Shown: in pieces, positions 23,450-35,440 of the stretch
Layout: the number at the start of each line of letters is the position of its first letter
Position numbering within the stretch: the first letter of the stretch is position 1
Assembly: GCF_000764305.2 (NCBI RefSeq)
Contig: NW_025944447.1
Location: 1 to 64,000, forward strand
Reading direction: 5' to 3'
DNA length: 64,000 bases
From: Hyalella azteca
Taxonomy: Eukaryota > Arthropoda > Malacostraca > Amphipoda > Hyalellidae
Position numbers and translations under genes: made by a program
The notes under the pieces: generated by a model
The model's input: only the letters and a program-made list of their open reading frames with translations
The model's database searches: none
What the model was told of the DNA's origin: nothing

Positions 23450-24024
23450 TTATGACATATGAAATGATATTTTACTGGACCATTTCTTGAACGAAATAGA
23501 TGTAAAATATAGCGCGCTGGTTATGACATATGAAGGGATATTTTACTGGACCACCTATTGAAATAAATATGTGTAAAATATAGCGCGTTGGTTATGACAT
23601 ATGAAGGGATATTTTACTGGACCACCTATTGAAATAAATATGTGTAAAATATAGCGCGTTGGTTATGACATATGAAGGGATATTTTACTGGACCACCTAT
23701 TGAAATAAATATGTGTAAAATATAGCGCGTTGGTTATGACATATGAAGGGATATTTTACTGGACCACCTATTGAAATAAATATGTGTAAAATATAGCGCG
23801 TTGGTTATGACATATGAAGGGATATTTTACTGGACCACCTATTGAAATAAATATGTGTAAAATATAGCGCGTTGGTTATGACATATGAAGGGATATTTTA
23901 CTGGACCACCTATTGAAATAAATATGTGTAAAATATAGCGCGTTGGTTATGACATATGAAGGGATATTTTACTGGACCACCTATTGAAATAAATATGTGT
24001 AAAATATAGCGCGTTGGTTATGAC
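23450..24024. repeat. 71-bp satellite, eight copies
   Basis: Units start at 23450 and every 71 bp after. All but the first two appear identical. Each contains GATATTTTACTGGACCACC and GTGTAAAATATAGCGCG, whose ATATTTTAC and GTAAAATAT parts are inverted repeats. The array runs into a gap N at 24025, so its length is a minimum. Confidence 0.97.
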
Positions 24025-24025
24025 N

Positions 24026-24904
24026 TTGAGATGGTGGTGGCCAGCAAATTCCATCATCACCTAATAGCGTTTTTCTTCATCCAATATTCCACTGTCCCTC
24101 TTACCATCATTTTTTCACTAGCAAGTGACACCTATTTCCATTCCATCACATTACTTCTTGTTTGCCCCAATTCCGGCATCGCTACATCTTTTACCCATTT
24201 GCTACATTCCCCCCCCCCAACTTTGCTATAATTTGTCATGACCTATTCCATACTATTTTCCCCTTATGCCATACCTCACTATCCCTGGGTGATATGGTCA
24301 CCGGACCCCAAGTGTTACACTATTCCCTATACACTCCTCACCCTAAAATTACACCATACAAAACGATATCATTTCAATATAGTTACTTTTTTGTCCTTTT
24401 GACACTGCATTGTTAAATTATTTTAATCTCTCAATTTCCGTACCTTCGCTGCCAAATTTTTACAACATTTACCGATGTCATTTTTCCACCATTTCTATTA
24501 TTTCTATTTCGATCCGTACTTCCACTTCTTCAACTTTTCAACATTCTCTACAAACATTTTTTCACTGTCTACATTTCCGAATTTCCACTCCCACATCAAA
24601 ACCCTTTCTAAAAGTTCACAGTCATCATTCTAACAAAATAAATTTCCGTATTTTCACTTCTAACATAAAGCCAGCTAAAAAATACGCTATATTATCATTA
24701 TTCCACCGTCTCTATTCCGTATTTTTGCTTCAGCAACATTTCAACAAATTCACTGTCAACATTCGTCCAAAATTCTCCGTATATATCTCCGGTCTCGGAA
24801 CCCAAACTTCAACATCAAAATTTCTGTTCCCTCGCTTACACGGAACTCGAACAACGAAGGCTGTTACTCGCTCATTCGCTGCCGTTGTCAGCTTAACGTT
24901 TCAA
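24026..24904. other. Pyrimidine-rich degenerate sequence
   Basis: C/T-rich DNA with recurring TTCCGTATTTTCACTTC, CAACATTT and TTCCACC words at roughly 80-bp spacing, perhaps an old decayed array. A 167-codon frame (24410-24913) runs across it. Its Ser/Phe/Thr-rich product is low-complexity and unrecognised, so I do not call it a gene. Confidence 0.5.
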
Positions 24905-25039
24905 GTTAATTAATAACGGTCAGGTTGACAATAACGGTCAGGCTGACAATAACTTCAATACCCACACACGTCATGTCGTCAGCCGCTCTGCGTGACGGCG
25001 ACCTGCGACGTGGAGGGCAGTGTACATTCGTGGATACCG

Positions 25040-25535
25040 CCGAATTGCTTGACGATAATCACGAATTGGTCATTCGTTAGCACGAATTGTTCACCGGGTA
25101 ACACGAATTGGTCTATAGTTATCACGAATTGTTCTTCAGGTGACACGAGTTGGTTTATAGTTATCACAAATTACGAATTGCTCACCGGGTAACACGAATT
25201 GGTCTATAGTAATCACCAATTATTGTTCAGGTGACACGAGTTGGTTTATAGTTATCACGAATTACGAATTGCTCACCGGGTAACACGAATTGGTCTATAG
25301 TTATCATGAATTGCCAACCGGGTGCCACGAATTGTTCTATAGTTATCACGAATTGCTCACCGGGTAACACAAATTGGTCTATATAGTATAGTTATCACGA
25401 ATTGCTCGCCAGGTGACACGAATTGGTCTATAATTATCACGAATTGCTCGCCGGGTGACACGAATTGGTCTATAGTTATCACGAATTTCCCACCGGGTGA
25501 CACGAATTGGTCTATAGTTATCACGAATTAATCTA
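25040..25535. repeat. 42-bp minisatellite
   Basis: About 11 copies of a unit joining GGGTAACACGAATTGGTCTA and TAGTTATCACGAATTGCTCA, with variants in the GGTAAC/GGTGAC part. Confidence 0.95.
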
Positions 25536-27454
25536 TGGTTATGAAAAATTTATCACTGTTTATCACGATTTATTTACAGGTAGTTTATTTTTATGCTGTA
25601 GTTTCGCACGCATTGTAACTTTTAGCTCATCACTGCAATATTTGTATCCCAATAGTACGGATAATTGATCTTAGCCAGCGCGATGATTGATCGGTCACGA
25701 CTGCAATGATTGATTGTTCATCTGCATCAACCTAAATACTTTGTGTGTCACTCACTAGGTTATTTTTTGTATTTCATTTAGAATTCTTGCAATGTGTTAC
25801 TTTTGGCGCATGTAATATTTTACTTCAATCGGATGTAACTTGTTACTTTGAGCGTTTGTTATACGCGACTTTTGAATTCCTAATATATAACTTAGCGCTC
25901 CCATTATATTTTACTCTACACATTTGATAACTACTACTTCACGTTTGCAATTTGGACCGCTAGTTAGAAAAAAACTGACCTTCTACGCTCTAGATAATAA
26001 CAATAATTGTTATTATACACACAAAATATTAGCGGCTTTACGCTCATATACAAATTCTACTTTACCCACATGTTGATGACTCATCTTACTGAACAATTAT
26101 CATTTACATGCACTTTTATAAAACATCAAACGTCTGGTTAGTTAATCGTATGACGTTACTTGTACGATTTTTCTACATTTAGTTTTGTGAGATTCTATGC
26201 AAATTATTACTCCTCAATACATTTTCACGTCTTGGATAAAGCGTTTTCTTTCAACTTTTCAAATGATTTGGAAAAACTCTGAGATTCTCGAGAAAATGTC
26301 AATTTTGTTTTCGTGTTTGAACCGAATTCGTGTTGGATTGCCCCACAACATTTTGACAAGCATGTCTAATCCGCTGCTCGTTGTTTAACCGACAGCCTTA
26401 GCTTTCCATTATGAATGACTAATGAAGAGCTTTGCAGGTCTCTTTCCAATTATCAATGACTAATGAAGATTTTTTGTGGACTTTAGGTCATTTACATTCA
26501 AAAGGTCGGTCGCCGTGAGCTTTGCTCCTTAATTTGGAATTTCAGAGCCTTTAGAGTCGGTGACTTCTAACTCGAAAATATCGTCAATTCATTTTGTTAT
26601 TCAGGTGTCAATATCTGCTATGGTTAGGGTGTAATTTTCTGGAACAAAGCTGTTTTTGCCAAAGCAAACTATAATTTTTCAAACTACAGCTCAATTTTAT
26701 ATTCCCTTAGTTGACCAAATTGTGATATTCCAGAATATGTATTTGTCTAATTGCTTCACGAAAGTTTCATTTACCAAAAATTAGAAAACTAGAAAAATAC
26801 TTGGTGAATTAGCAATAATTTTTTTGAAAACTTTTATCTTTTCAAACATTGTGGTAAAATTTCTTGCCTTTTGCTTTGCTTTTAATTTCTTGGTTTATTC
26901 CAAATATTTTAAAAAATCCGTTTATTTCTTTTTAAATTTTACGCATAAATTGTACTCGCGGCTGCAGGAATTTTACACGAGCCCAACCTCTTCCAGTAGT
27001 AAGTTGAGAGCTTGAAGTTCTAAACTGTAGCGTCTCGCTCATCTTATAATGTTTTATGTAGATCATCTAATTGGACATGTCGTTTTAAAGGATAGTTTCA
27101 TAGAATAAATTTCTTCACATGCGTTTATATATTGTGATCAGCTAATGATATTGTTTCCAAAAGCAATATTCTCGTCAGTTTATACTCGTACGTGTAACCT
27201 GTACTTTAATGATGCTTTTCATTGTAAAACCTGCCGTTAATTACTTTATCATTTTACATTGTAGTTTATCAAGTCTTGTAGTTTTTCTGGCTTTGGAAGG
27301 GTTCAACCTGCAGCTCTAATTGCTACTCGCAATCATTTAACCTAATGATTTTTACTAGTCATAATCATTAGGCCATCATCTTCACGCTATATAGTCTGAA
27401 TCGCTAAACCCGCATCAGGTTGAATCGTCATAATGATTTCGATCGTAATTTCAA
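25536..27454. other. Non-coding AT-rich segment
   Basis: Unique-looking DNA, with a short direct repeat ATTATGAATGACTAATGAAG near 26410. Three 60-63-codon frames are open but unrecognised and not credible. Confidence 0.45.
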
Positions 27455-27905
27455 AAATAAAGACCAAGTGTTCCGACCCTAGAATGAAGACCAAATGTTC
27501 CGACCCTAAAATGAAGACCAAGTGTTCCGACCCTAAAATAAAGACCAAGTGTTCCGACCCTAAAATGAAGACCAAGTGTTCCGACCCTAAATGAAAGACC
27601 AAGTGTTCCGAGCCTCAAATATAGACCAAGTGTTCTGACCCTAAAATGAAGACCAAGTGTTCTGACCCTAAATTGAAGACCAAGTGTTCCGACCCTAAAT
27701 GGAAGACCAAGTGTCCGACCCTAAATGGAAGACCAAGTGTTCTGAGCCTTAAATGAAGACAAAGTGTTCTGACCCTAAAATGAAGACCAAGTGTTCTGAC
27801 CCTAAATTGAAGACCAAGTGTTCCGACCCGATATTGAAGACCAAGTGTTCTGACCCTTAAATGAAGATCATGTGTTCGGACACTAAAATGAAGACCAAGT
27901 ATTCA
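27455..27905. repeat. 27-bp minisatellite
   Basis: About 16 copies of GAAGACCAAGTGTTCCGACC plus CTAAAAT. C/T and A/T variants and 1-bp indels shift the frame between copies. Confidence 0.95.
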
Positions 27906-28539
27906 GTCACTGTTCTCAAATTTGATATACTTATATGATAAAGAAAATTCAGATGCTCAATATGAATGAAGAAAATGTCCTAAACCAAGAATACGGTCAG
28001 AGTAGTGAAATTTCAACAAGTAGTTGAATTTCAACACAGAGTAGTGGAATTTCAACACGGGACGTTAACGAATATAAAGGTTATGTTCGGAGCTTACCGC
28101 CTGTCTGTTTATGGTCTGTCGCTGTGCAGACAGCAGCTGTCGTTCGTTGACTACCTCATATGGTTGCGTATCAACCATAAATATCAACCACAAATATCAG
28201 CCGTGTTGACTGCCCATAAAGGAACTACGCTCCCCACATCTGTGTACCATTTACATCCGTGTTCATCCATGAGTCCAAAATTAAGTGAAAATTTAAATAT
28301 CTTTTTGACTTTTCAGTAAATTCATGAAAAATTGAACGCAAACTATAGAATTTATTGTTTTTAATGTTGCTAAAATTGAAAGCAATTTACGTAAATAAGT
28401 TTATTGTTTCATAGGAATATTCGGTGAAGTTAAATTAACAGTCAACATCAATAATTGTTGCTCTTGCTGCTACTGTTACGGATGCTTTTGCCGCGCATTA
28501 TGATGTTACTGTTTAGGCATGTACTAACGTTCATGGTTC
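27906..28539. other. Non-coding segment
   Basis: Three short copies of GTAGTGGAATTTCAACAC-like sequence at 28000-28055. No gene recognised. Confidence 0.5.
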
Positions 28540-28705
28540 TTATTACTGATGCTGGTGCTACTGTTTGTGCTGCTGGTGTTGCTGTTTGTGCTGCTGGTGT
28601 TGCTGTTTGTGCTGTTGGTGCTACTGTTTGTGCAGCTGGTGTTGCTGTTTGTGCTGCTGGTGTTGCTGTTTGTGCTGCTGGTGTTGCTGTTTGTGCTGCT
28701 GGTGT
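28540..28705. repeat. 21-bp minisatellite
   Basis: About eight copies of GTGCTGCTGGTGTTGCTGTTT-type sequence. Both strands stay open, giving hydrophobic or Ala/Thr/Pro repeat frames that I reject as coding. Confidence 0.93.
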
Positions 28706-31451
28706 TATGTGGTTGTGATAGTGGTAGTGGTAATGATGTAGTGATGAAGTGTTCGTGGATGTAGTGTCGATAGCTGCTATGGTGGTGGAGGAATGGGAAT
28801 GGTTTGGTGATGAGTTGGTGGTGCTGGTGATGATAATTGAGTTAAATGTAGGTGATGAGATGGAGTTTGCCGTGGCGATGGTGATGGTAATGCTGTGATG
28901 GAGTCCGTGATGTGGTGTTGATGGCGTGGTTATGACGAACAAGAGCCATAGAACGCTTATGAATTTTGAAATATTTCTTATGTGTTTTGCAGATTTTTTT
29001 TAGTTTCACAAGTTTTGTTATTTGGACCGGAAACAACCGTTACTCGGGTTAATTATTGTCTCTCGTGGCTGACAAGCTCATTCAGGATCGTGGTTCTGAA
29101 ATAAACTTAATATACGCTTTTAAAGTACACGCTAAACGTAGCACAAAAACTTATTTTTATAATTTTTGAAATTATATTCTTTTGAAGTTGCTTATTTACA
29201 GCTTTCTAGCGCAAGAACATTCATTTACTCGAATTTGTAAAATTCAGTGGATTCAGAAACTCGAAGTCATCGAAATGAAGGAGTGTTAAGTTGAAATGTT
29301 TTCGTTTTATTATGAAATTTTAACGTAACAATGATATTGAAATTGTAACGTGAACAATAATATTGGACGAAATTTGGTCGAGTTTGTGAGCATTTTGTGC
29401 GCTATATCATTGTAGAGGCTCTCGGAAAACTCCTTACAAATCGAGACATCAAATTTCTTTCATAAAAAAATGAACCCAACGAACGTTGTATACACATTCC
29501 GAAATAAAAATTCAATAAATTTTAAAAAGATAAACGCTGCACTTGTCACCAAAGTTTCAACATCAAAGTAAGGCAAGAAAAGCATCCCTCGGTAACGGGA
29601 TCATTGCAGGTCGTATTTCTGGGAACCAGCCTACCTGGCGCCCAGAAACTTGAGTAATTTATTTATGTTTTAACTGAAGAAGATGCAGGCTGAGATCCTA
29701 AGCGCAGATTCCAAGCAAAAAATAAATACTTAAATGCTAGAGATGCAGTAAATACGGTCTGCTCGTATATACTGCATACGGCCTGGCCGTATAAAGTGGA
29801 CTTGTTCCGTAAGACGTCGTCTTATGGAACATTTTTGCCATTGTTGCCTGTGTGCTGAAATATTTATGTACGATTTTGGAGAATATTTGTAGTTATATAT
29901 GAAAGTACCACTTACATTGAAAAATGTCTGAAATTGAGAAGAGGATGATATTTTTTGCTAACGATAGATCACCTGTTCTGTGTAACTACATTTGTGTTAA
30001 TAATCACTAGAAAAAACGGCTTTACGTTCCAAAAGGTATTTTCTGTCTAAAAAAATACTAAGTTAAATTCTTTCTTGAATTTCCTATTCTCATGCTGCAG
30101 AGATTTTCATGTAAGCTGAATTCAAATAACGACAAATTAAAATGTTTTTTCTTCCATAAAATTAAGTCAATTTTTATCATTTGTAACATTTTTCTACGGT
30201 GAGCATAAATGATGATGCAATAACATAGTAAATATTAAGCATTTAAAAAAAAACCTTAACTGAACATATTTTGAAGCTTTTTAAAATTTCCTGATATAAC
30301 ATTGCACAGTGGAAATAATTCTACAACGTTATGCTGTTCTATTTCCGATCACGAAATGATCGAAAAATCATTAAGAAAAAATGCTTGCAATTTCCACACC
30401 TCATAGGCTGGCATCCTACCAAGAACTTTTTGTACGGCGGAGTAAACGAGTAAAATCTTAAATAACAAATTCTTGACAAAAATGAATGCTAAATTAAATA
30501 TATAATTATTAGAACGCGCCATTATCATCGGTTTTTCCTTTTCTAACTCCAAAAGTATTCGATTTCTTTAGATTCGATTAAGTGTTTGGTGACTTGAACG
30601 CTCGAGAAAAAATAATCCCTAGCGAGGCCATGTCGCACTTATATGTCGACTGGACGGAAGACTTGAAAATATGTTTGCCTTGAGGCCCTTTTTTTTATTT
30701 AAATTAATGTTTTTATAAATTATAATAAAAAAATTATATTTATAAAAATTTTTTTATAAAAATTATAAAAAAAAAAAAATTATAAATTCCAATGTGAATT
30801 TCAATGAACATTTAAATAAATGTTTAAATACATACTTGAATGTAGATTTCAGTGGTGAATTTATTGCGATTTGAGGTGACGGATTGAATGTAGATTTGAT
30901 ATTAACTTCAACTGAAGATATTGGTAACGATCCTATAATGAATGTCTGGAGTTCAATCAATATCATATTGTATGTTTTGAAGGAAGGATTTTAATCAAAG
31001 TTTCGATAACGAGATTTATGAAAATATTGCTGATTATTAATACGAATTTACATATATGTAACTATTTATGAATAATTCTTGTATTTATATAAAATCAATT
31101 ATTATTGTTTCGCATAAAGATTTGCGATGATTGCAATGAAGATTTTAATGGTGATTTGATTCGGATATTAATGTGCACCGAATTTTTTATATGACTGAAG
31201 ATATTTGCTGATTACAATTGGACTTCAATTGATTGATTATAGGATGCAGATACAGACTGTTGATTTGAATAACGGCTACAGATTTAGACTTGATCCTGAA
31301 TTAGACTGTATATCAAAAATGCTATTGTCAATTTTGATGTTGATTCGAATGTAGAATTTTGTGTAGGCTTTATTGTTTGTTTAAATTCGGGTATGAGTAT
31401 TCTTATACATGTAGAGATTTATGCCATTTTAATCTGTATTTTTGCGCCGAT
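28706..31451. other. Long non-coding AT-rich segment
   Basis: GTG-rich sequence to about 28920, then AT-rich DNA. A GC-richer patch at 29580-29830 carries three palindromes (annotated separately). From about 30780 to 31250 GAATGTAGATTT-like words recur irregularly. No gene recognised. Confidence 0.5.
29616..29830. other. Cluster of three palindromes
   Basis: 29616-29648: TTTCTGGG pairs with CCCAGAAA, and an inner CCAG pairs with CTGG around a 5-base loop. 29777-29791: TACGGCCTGGCCGTA, perfect. 29804-29830: a 27-bp near-perfect palindrome from GTTCC through AAGACG to GGAAC. No known RNA family is recognised. Confidence 0.75.
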
Positions 31452-31562
31452 GATGTTTAATGTGTAGAATATCGTTCGTGTATGAATATTCATCCCGTGA
31501 ACACACTGTGTTCAGATAGAATTAAGAACAGCAGAGTCCATAAGCTCAGAGACAGAGTCATT
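31452..31562. repeat. Segmental duplicate a1
   Basis: About 85-90% identical in direct orientation to 32326-32432. Shared words include AATGTGTAGAATAT and GCTCAGAGACAGAGTCATT. Here the copy continues into unrelated sequence, while the partner is followed at once by a SINE. Confidence 0.85.
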
Positions 31563-31904
31563 AAATCGCTCATCTCAGGCAGCGCTTCTCTGATCTTGTG
31601 ACCTAAAAACGCGGCTGTAATTTCTAGCGAAATTATTCAAAATTCAAGCAAAATTCATATTAGATCACCGAAGAACTAGGAATTGGAAAAAAATGTATCA
31701 ATTATATTTCATTTGACTGATGTTATTGTCACTACAGAGGCCTTCCGCATGGCACGATCTACCCTCCACGCTAGAAAAAACTTTCGCATGTAATAACTTT
31801 CTCAGATAATGCCTTTCACAGATAACAACTTTCTAAAATAATAATTTTCAAAACCTGAGTGGTACTCTTTACAGGTAGCACAATATTCTCTCCTAGCGTA
31901 ATTG

Positions 31905-32010
31905 ACCACAACCATCAGTAGCACCATGGATCACTACAAACAACATCGCAACAACCATCACCAGACTACCACCACCAAAATTATCACCACCACCAACTAC
32001 CACCACCAAC
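31905..32010. repeat. CAC-rich low-complexity tract
   Basis: CCACCACCAC-type trinucleotide-rich sequence leading into duplicate b1. Confidence 0.8.
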
Positions 32011-32280
32011 ATTGTACCTTGACGTTCAATTTTGACATAATTACAGTTTAACATTCAGTTTTTAAATTATCAAGAAATTCAGAAAAGATGTTGTAATCGA
32101 GAAGCAGTTTAAAATTGTAGTTAACTATATTTTTTCATATATTTTAAAATATCCAGTCTTCGACGCCTTGAATGCTAAGAATGTAGAATGTAATAATATT
32201 GGAAGCTCATCGATATCGAAATATTTTAACCCGCAGATTCACCTATTTTGGCTACATATTTTTAAAATATACTGAATTTG
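32011..32280. repeat. Segmental duplicate b1
   Basis: About 270 bp, roughly 93-95% identical and in the same orientation as 33315-33586. It starts TTGACGTTCAATTTTGACAT. Confidence 0.93.
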
Positions 32281-32325
32281 ACACTATCACTATCTCAATA
32301 TCATGATATTGACACTATCATCTAT

Positions 32326-32432
32326 GATTTTAATGTGTAGAATATTATTCGTGTAGGAATATTCATCATGTAAACACAATGTGCTCAGATAGAAGTCAGA
32401 GCAGCAGAGCCTAGCTCAGAGACAGAGTCATT
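32326..32432. repeat. Segmental duplicate a2
   Basis: Partner of 31452-31562. It ends exactly where the SINE-like sequence begins, which helps mark the SINE's left boundary. Confidence 0.85.
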
Positions 32433-32587
32433 TGGCAGGGTGGTCCAGTGGTTAAAGTTCAGAGTACCAAGATTGTAGCAGTGAGTTGAGGGTTCGATCC
32501 CAGCTCTGTGCGCCAGTTTCTGGTCAGAATCGGCGAGGAGGCCGGGCGGTTAAGCACAGCAGAATTGTAGCAGTGAGTTGCGAGTAC
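32433..32587 (+). mobile_element. tRNA-derived SINE, copy 1 (cut by adapter)
   Basis: It has a pol III A-box-like TGGTCCAGTGGT (32441-32452) and a B box GGTTCGATCC (32491-32500) at tRNA-like spacing. A second unit follows with GGCCGGGCGGTTAAGCAC. The same two-part order occurs on the minus strand at 62903-63055. It is not an intact tRNA gene because the stems do not close. The right end is lost at a Tn5 mosaic end. Confidence 0.75.
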
Positions 32588-32606
32588 AGATGTGTATAAG
32601 AGACAG
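32588..32606 (+). other. Embedded Tn5 mosaic end
   Basis: Exact AGATGTGTATAAGAGACAG between the SINE and a coding-like block. It probably marks an artificial join. Confidence 0.95.
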
Positions 32607-33005
32607 GACGTAAGAGTGGCAGGTATAGCCGTCGCGCTCACATATTTTGGGGGCCTGTCCGGGATGGATACCATCTACTCGGAAATGTTCAGCGCCAGCA
32701 ACCACGATGTGCCCGTGCACCAGGATTGTGCACCGCTTGACGACCGCACACTTGCGTCACGTGAGCAGATTTCTGCACTGAAAGGCAAGCAAGGTTCAGG
32801 TTCCGTGGACTTGAGTGCTATTTTGAAGCTGCAGTCTCTTCTGATGCAGTTCATTCATCCTAAAGTTAGGAGTGATTTTCTCGGTGGACTTTTCAATGTT
32901 CAAGCCTCGATGAACCTACTGAACGATCTCGATCATATTAGAGCGGTAGTTATTCCACCCTGGAGAGGCTCTTCTACTGTTACAATGCGTGCTCAATTTA
33001 ATTTG
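32607..33005 (+). CDS. Coding-like fragment, unknown protein, both ends artificial
   Basis: After the adapter one frame stays open for 133 codons until the gap N at 33006. Composition is balanced (all residue types, GC near 50%), unlike the repeat frames elsewhere. The product includes stretches such as LTYFGGLSGMDTIYSEMF, SALKGKQGSG and VVIPPWRGSS. I do not recognise the family. It has no visible start of its own, because an upstream ATG lies in the adapter, and no stop. It could be an exon of another gene, a transposon ORF or an old viral insertion. Because it sits between an adapter and a gap, it may not belong to this locus. Confidence 0.45.
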
Positions 33006-33006
33006 N

Positions 33007-33075
33007 AACACCACACCACCACCACATCACCACACCACCACCACCACTACCACACCACCACCACCACCACATCTC
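33007..33075. repeat. CAC/CCA microsatellite
   Basis: ACCACCACCAC-type tract immediately after the gap N at 33006. Confidence 0.9.
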
Positions 33076-33154
33076 GACCACCCATCCACCAACAGTTTGT
33101 CGCGTACCCGTCCCAATGTAATCCGTTTGAGCTTTTGTGCCACGTTAGTCTAGC

Positions 33155-33215
33155 ACATTGTGCTGGTGTTGTGCCACTATTGTGCTGGTGTTGTGCTGGT
33201 GTTGGGTTAGTGTCG
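33155..33215. repeat. TGCTGGTGT short repeats
   Basis: Four copies of GTGCTGGTGTTGTG-like sequence. Frames on both strands here are low-complexity. Confidence 0.75.
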
Positions 33216-33314
33216 GGTGTCCCAGACTCACCTATTGTCATATAACACCAACCCAACACCTCTCTTTAAAAACTCAATCTCTCCTTCAATCCCCTGAATT
33301 TATTCCTTCGCTAC

Positions 33315-33586
33315 ATTGTAACTTGACGTTCAATTTTGACATAATTACAGTTTAACATTCAGTTTTTAAATTATCAAGAAATTCAGAAAAGATGTTGTAA
33401 TCGAGAAGCAGTTTATAATTGTAGTTAACTATATTTTTTCATTTATTTTAAAATATCCATTCTTCGACGCCTTGAATGCTAACTAAGCATGTCGAATGTA
33501 ATAATATTGGAAGCTCCTCGTTATCGAAATATTTTAACCCGCAGATTCACCTATTTTAGCTTTATATTTTTAAAATACACTGATTT
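33315..33586. repeat. Segmental duplicate b2
   Basis: Direct partner of 32011-32280. Together they bracket the SINE, the adapter and the coding fragment. Confidence 0.93.
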
Positions 33587-34372
33587 GTTTTGCCTTGCTA
33601 TGTGTTTAGCGAAATGAAGACGCCTTCTCGTATCACGCTTCCGGCCATTCGAAAACTATATTCGATTGATCACTGACCTATGAATGCACACTCAACGTCT
33701 AGTGTCGATAAATTCGTTCCATATTTAATATTTAAAATCTAAAATTACTAAATCATTGTAGGATTTCCCCATACCTTCATGAACCCGTTTATTTAGCGAA
33801 TTAATTTCCAAAAATTAAAAATGAAAAAAGTCACAGTAACCTTCATTCTACAATTATATATGATTGTTAAAACACAGTTTCAAATAATTGAAGCAATGCA
33901 AAGTCGTTTAAATGTATGGTTCGATTGAATGATTGAATGATTGAAGTTCCATTGAAATACCCATGAGACTGCAGTGTTATTATCATTGCAAGATATTAAC
34001 AGTCTATCAGTCATTTCAAATCCCAATCATTCATCATTGATTCGTCTTTGTTCTCACGTCTGAGTTCGATGTATAAGTGACGTTCATTAAATATATTCTT
34101 AACGTTCCGATCGTAGTTTGTGTTACGGCCGAGCACCGTGAATTCCAAGGTGAATTTCCTTTTAGAAGTCTTCAGAGCAAAATTATTATTCAATATTAAA
34201 CTTTTATTCTCGATGTGCATTTTTTCACGGTTAATTCGTTTTAAAATTAATAATATTATATACTTTGATTAATATTCAATATTCAATTCATTATTCGATA
34301 TTGATTAATCAAGGCAGTATCATTTAAATGAATAAAGAACGATTTTATAGTGGATAACCCAAATTAAATGAA
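33587..34372. other. Non-coding AT-rich segment
   Basis: No array and no recognised gene. It includes a local ATTGAATGATTGAATGATTG run near 33925. Confidence 0.5.
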
Positions 34373-35440
34373 AAAACAATAAGTTTAATAACCAATTTAA
34401 CGTCTTAGTTACTGAATATAAGTTGAAGTTATTGAAAGAATTGAAGTGAGGGTGCTCTAATTTCCATAATTGTAAAGAATTTTACTGAACATACTTCTCC
34501 CGTATACATAAGGTTGGGACCTTTTAGGCAGGACCAGAGTTAATGAGCTCAGACAAAATTCATTTTGGACCAAACTTGACCGAGATTGTTCAGCAATTTG
34601 GTATGTTTTCATTTACTTATGTTATGAGCCTTTTTATTACTTGTTAACCTTGGCTATTTCCTCTATATTGTTTATAATCTCGAATAACCTTAATATGTGT
34701 TCAAATTGTTCATTCTTTGTTTTCAGAAACCGTTACAATCCACAACGCGTTTTCATTCCGAACGATCCCCTGAACAAAGAGCCATATTCTTTATAATAAT
34801 AATACGAAAGAATATTTGGCGCTCGTAATGCAGTAAAATGCATTAATAATGATATAATTAACTTCTCAAATTAAAAAAAAAAGATAACTGCTTTTCACAT
34901 TATTTAACCACTAAAAATTCGTAATCTGGTAAACTGTAACTTAATTCTTTTAGTAAAACTGTGAAGCATTTAGAACGTTGACATCAACTATTGCAGTAAG
35001 TATCGGCAATAATGTCTGTATTTTTCAAGCCATTAAAAAAACACAGTTCAAAATTCAAAAAGAAAACAGAAAAATAATAAGCTTAATAACCGATTTTACG
35101 TCTTAGTTAATGAATATAAGTTAAAGTTATTGAAACAATTGAAGTGTTGGTGCTCTAATTTTTAAAATAATACGAAAGAATATTTGTCGCTCTTTATGCA
35201 ATAAAATGCATTAATAATGATGAAATCAACTTCATAAATTAAAAAAAGTCATAACTGTTTTACACATTATTTTGCAATAAAAAATTCGTAATCTGGTAAA
35301 CTGTAACTTAATTCTTTTGATAAAACTAAGAAGGATTCAGAACTTTGGCATCAACTTTTGCAGTAATTATCGGCAATAATGTCGGTATTTTTCATGGCAT
35401 CAAAATAACACAGTTCAAAATTCAAAAAGAAAACAGTTCA
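34373..35440. repeat. Tandem duplication, ~368 bp, first copy interrupted
   Basis: Copy 1 (34373-35069) and copy 2 (35070-35440) align from AATAAG..TTAATAACC through to CAAAAAGAAAACAG. Copy 1 carries a 329-bp insertion (34469-34797) absent from copy 2. Removing it makes the two lengths match. Confidence 0.88.
34469..34797. mobile_element. 329-bp MITE-like insertion
   Basis: Starts ATTGTAAAGAAT and ends ATTCTTTATAAT, which are inverted repeats with one mismatch in 12. The interior has no coding frame. The paired duplicate at about 35160-35170 shows the empty site. The target-site duplication is ambiguous because the ends are AT-rich. Confidence 0.7.

Noticed and set aside
24410..24913. 167-codon frame outside a clean array
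   Set aside because: Low-complexity Ser/Phe/Thr composition from pyrimidine-rich decayed repeats, and no recognised motif.
28448..28942. 164-codon Thr/Ala/Pro-rich frame, mucin-like
   Set aside because: Arises from the 21-bp array plus GTG-rich DNA. The opposite strand is equally open and there is no signal peptide.
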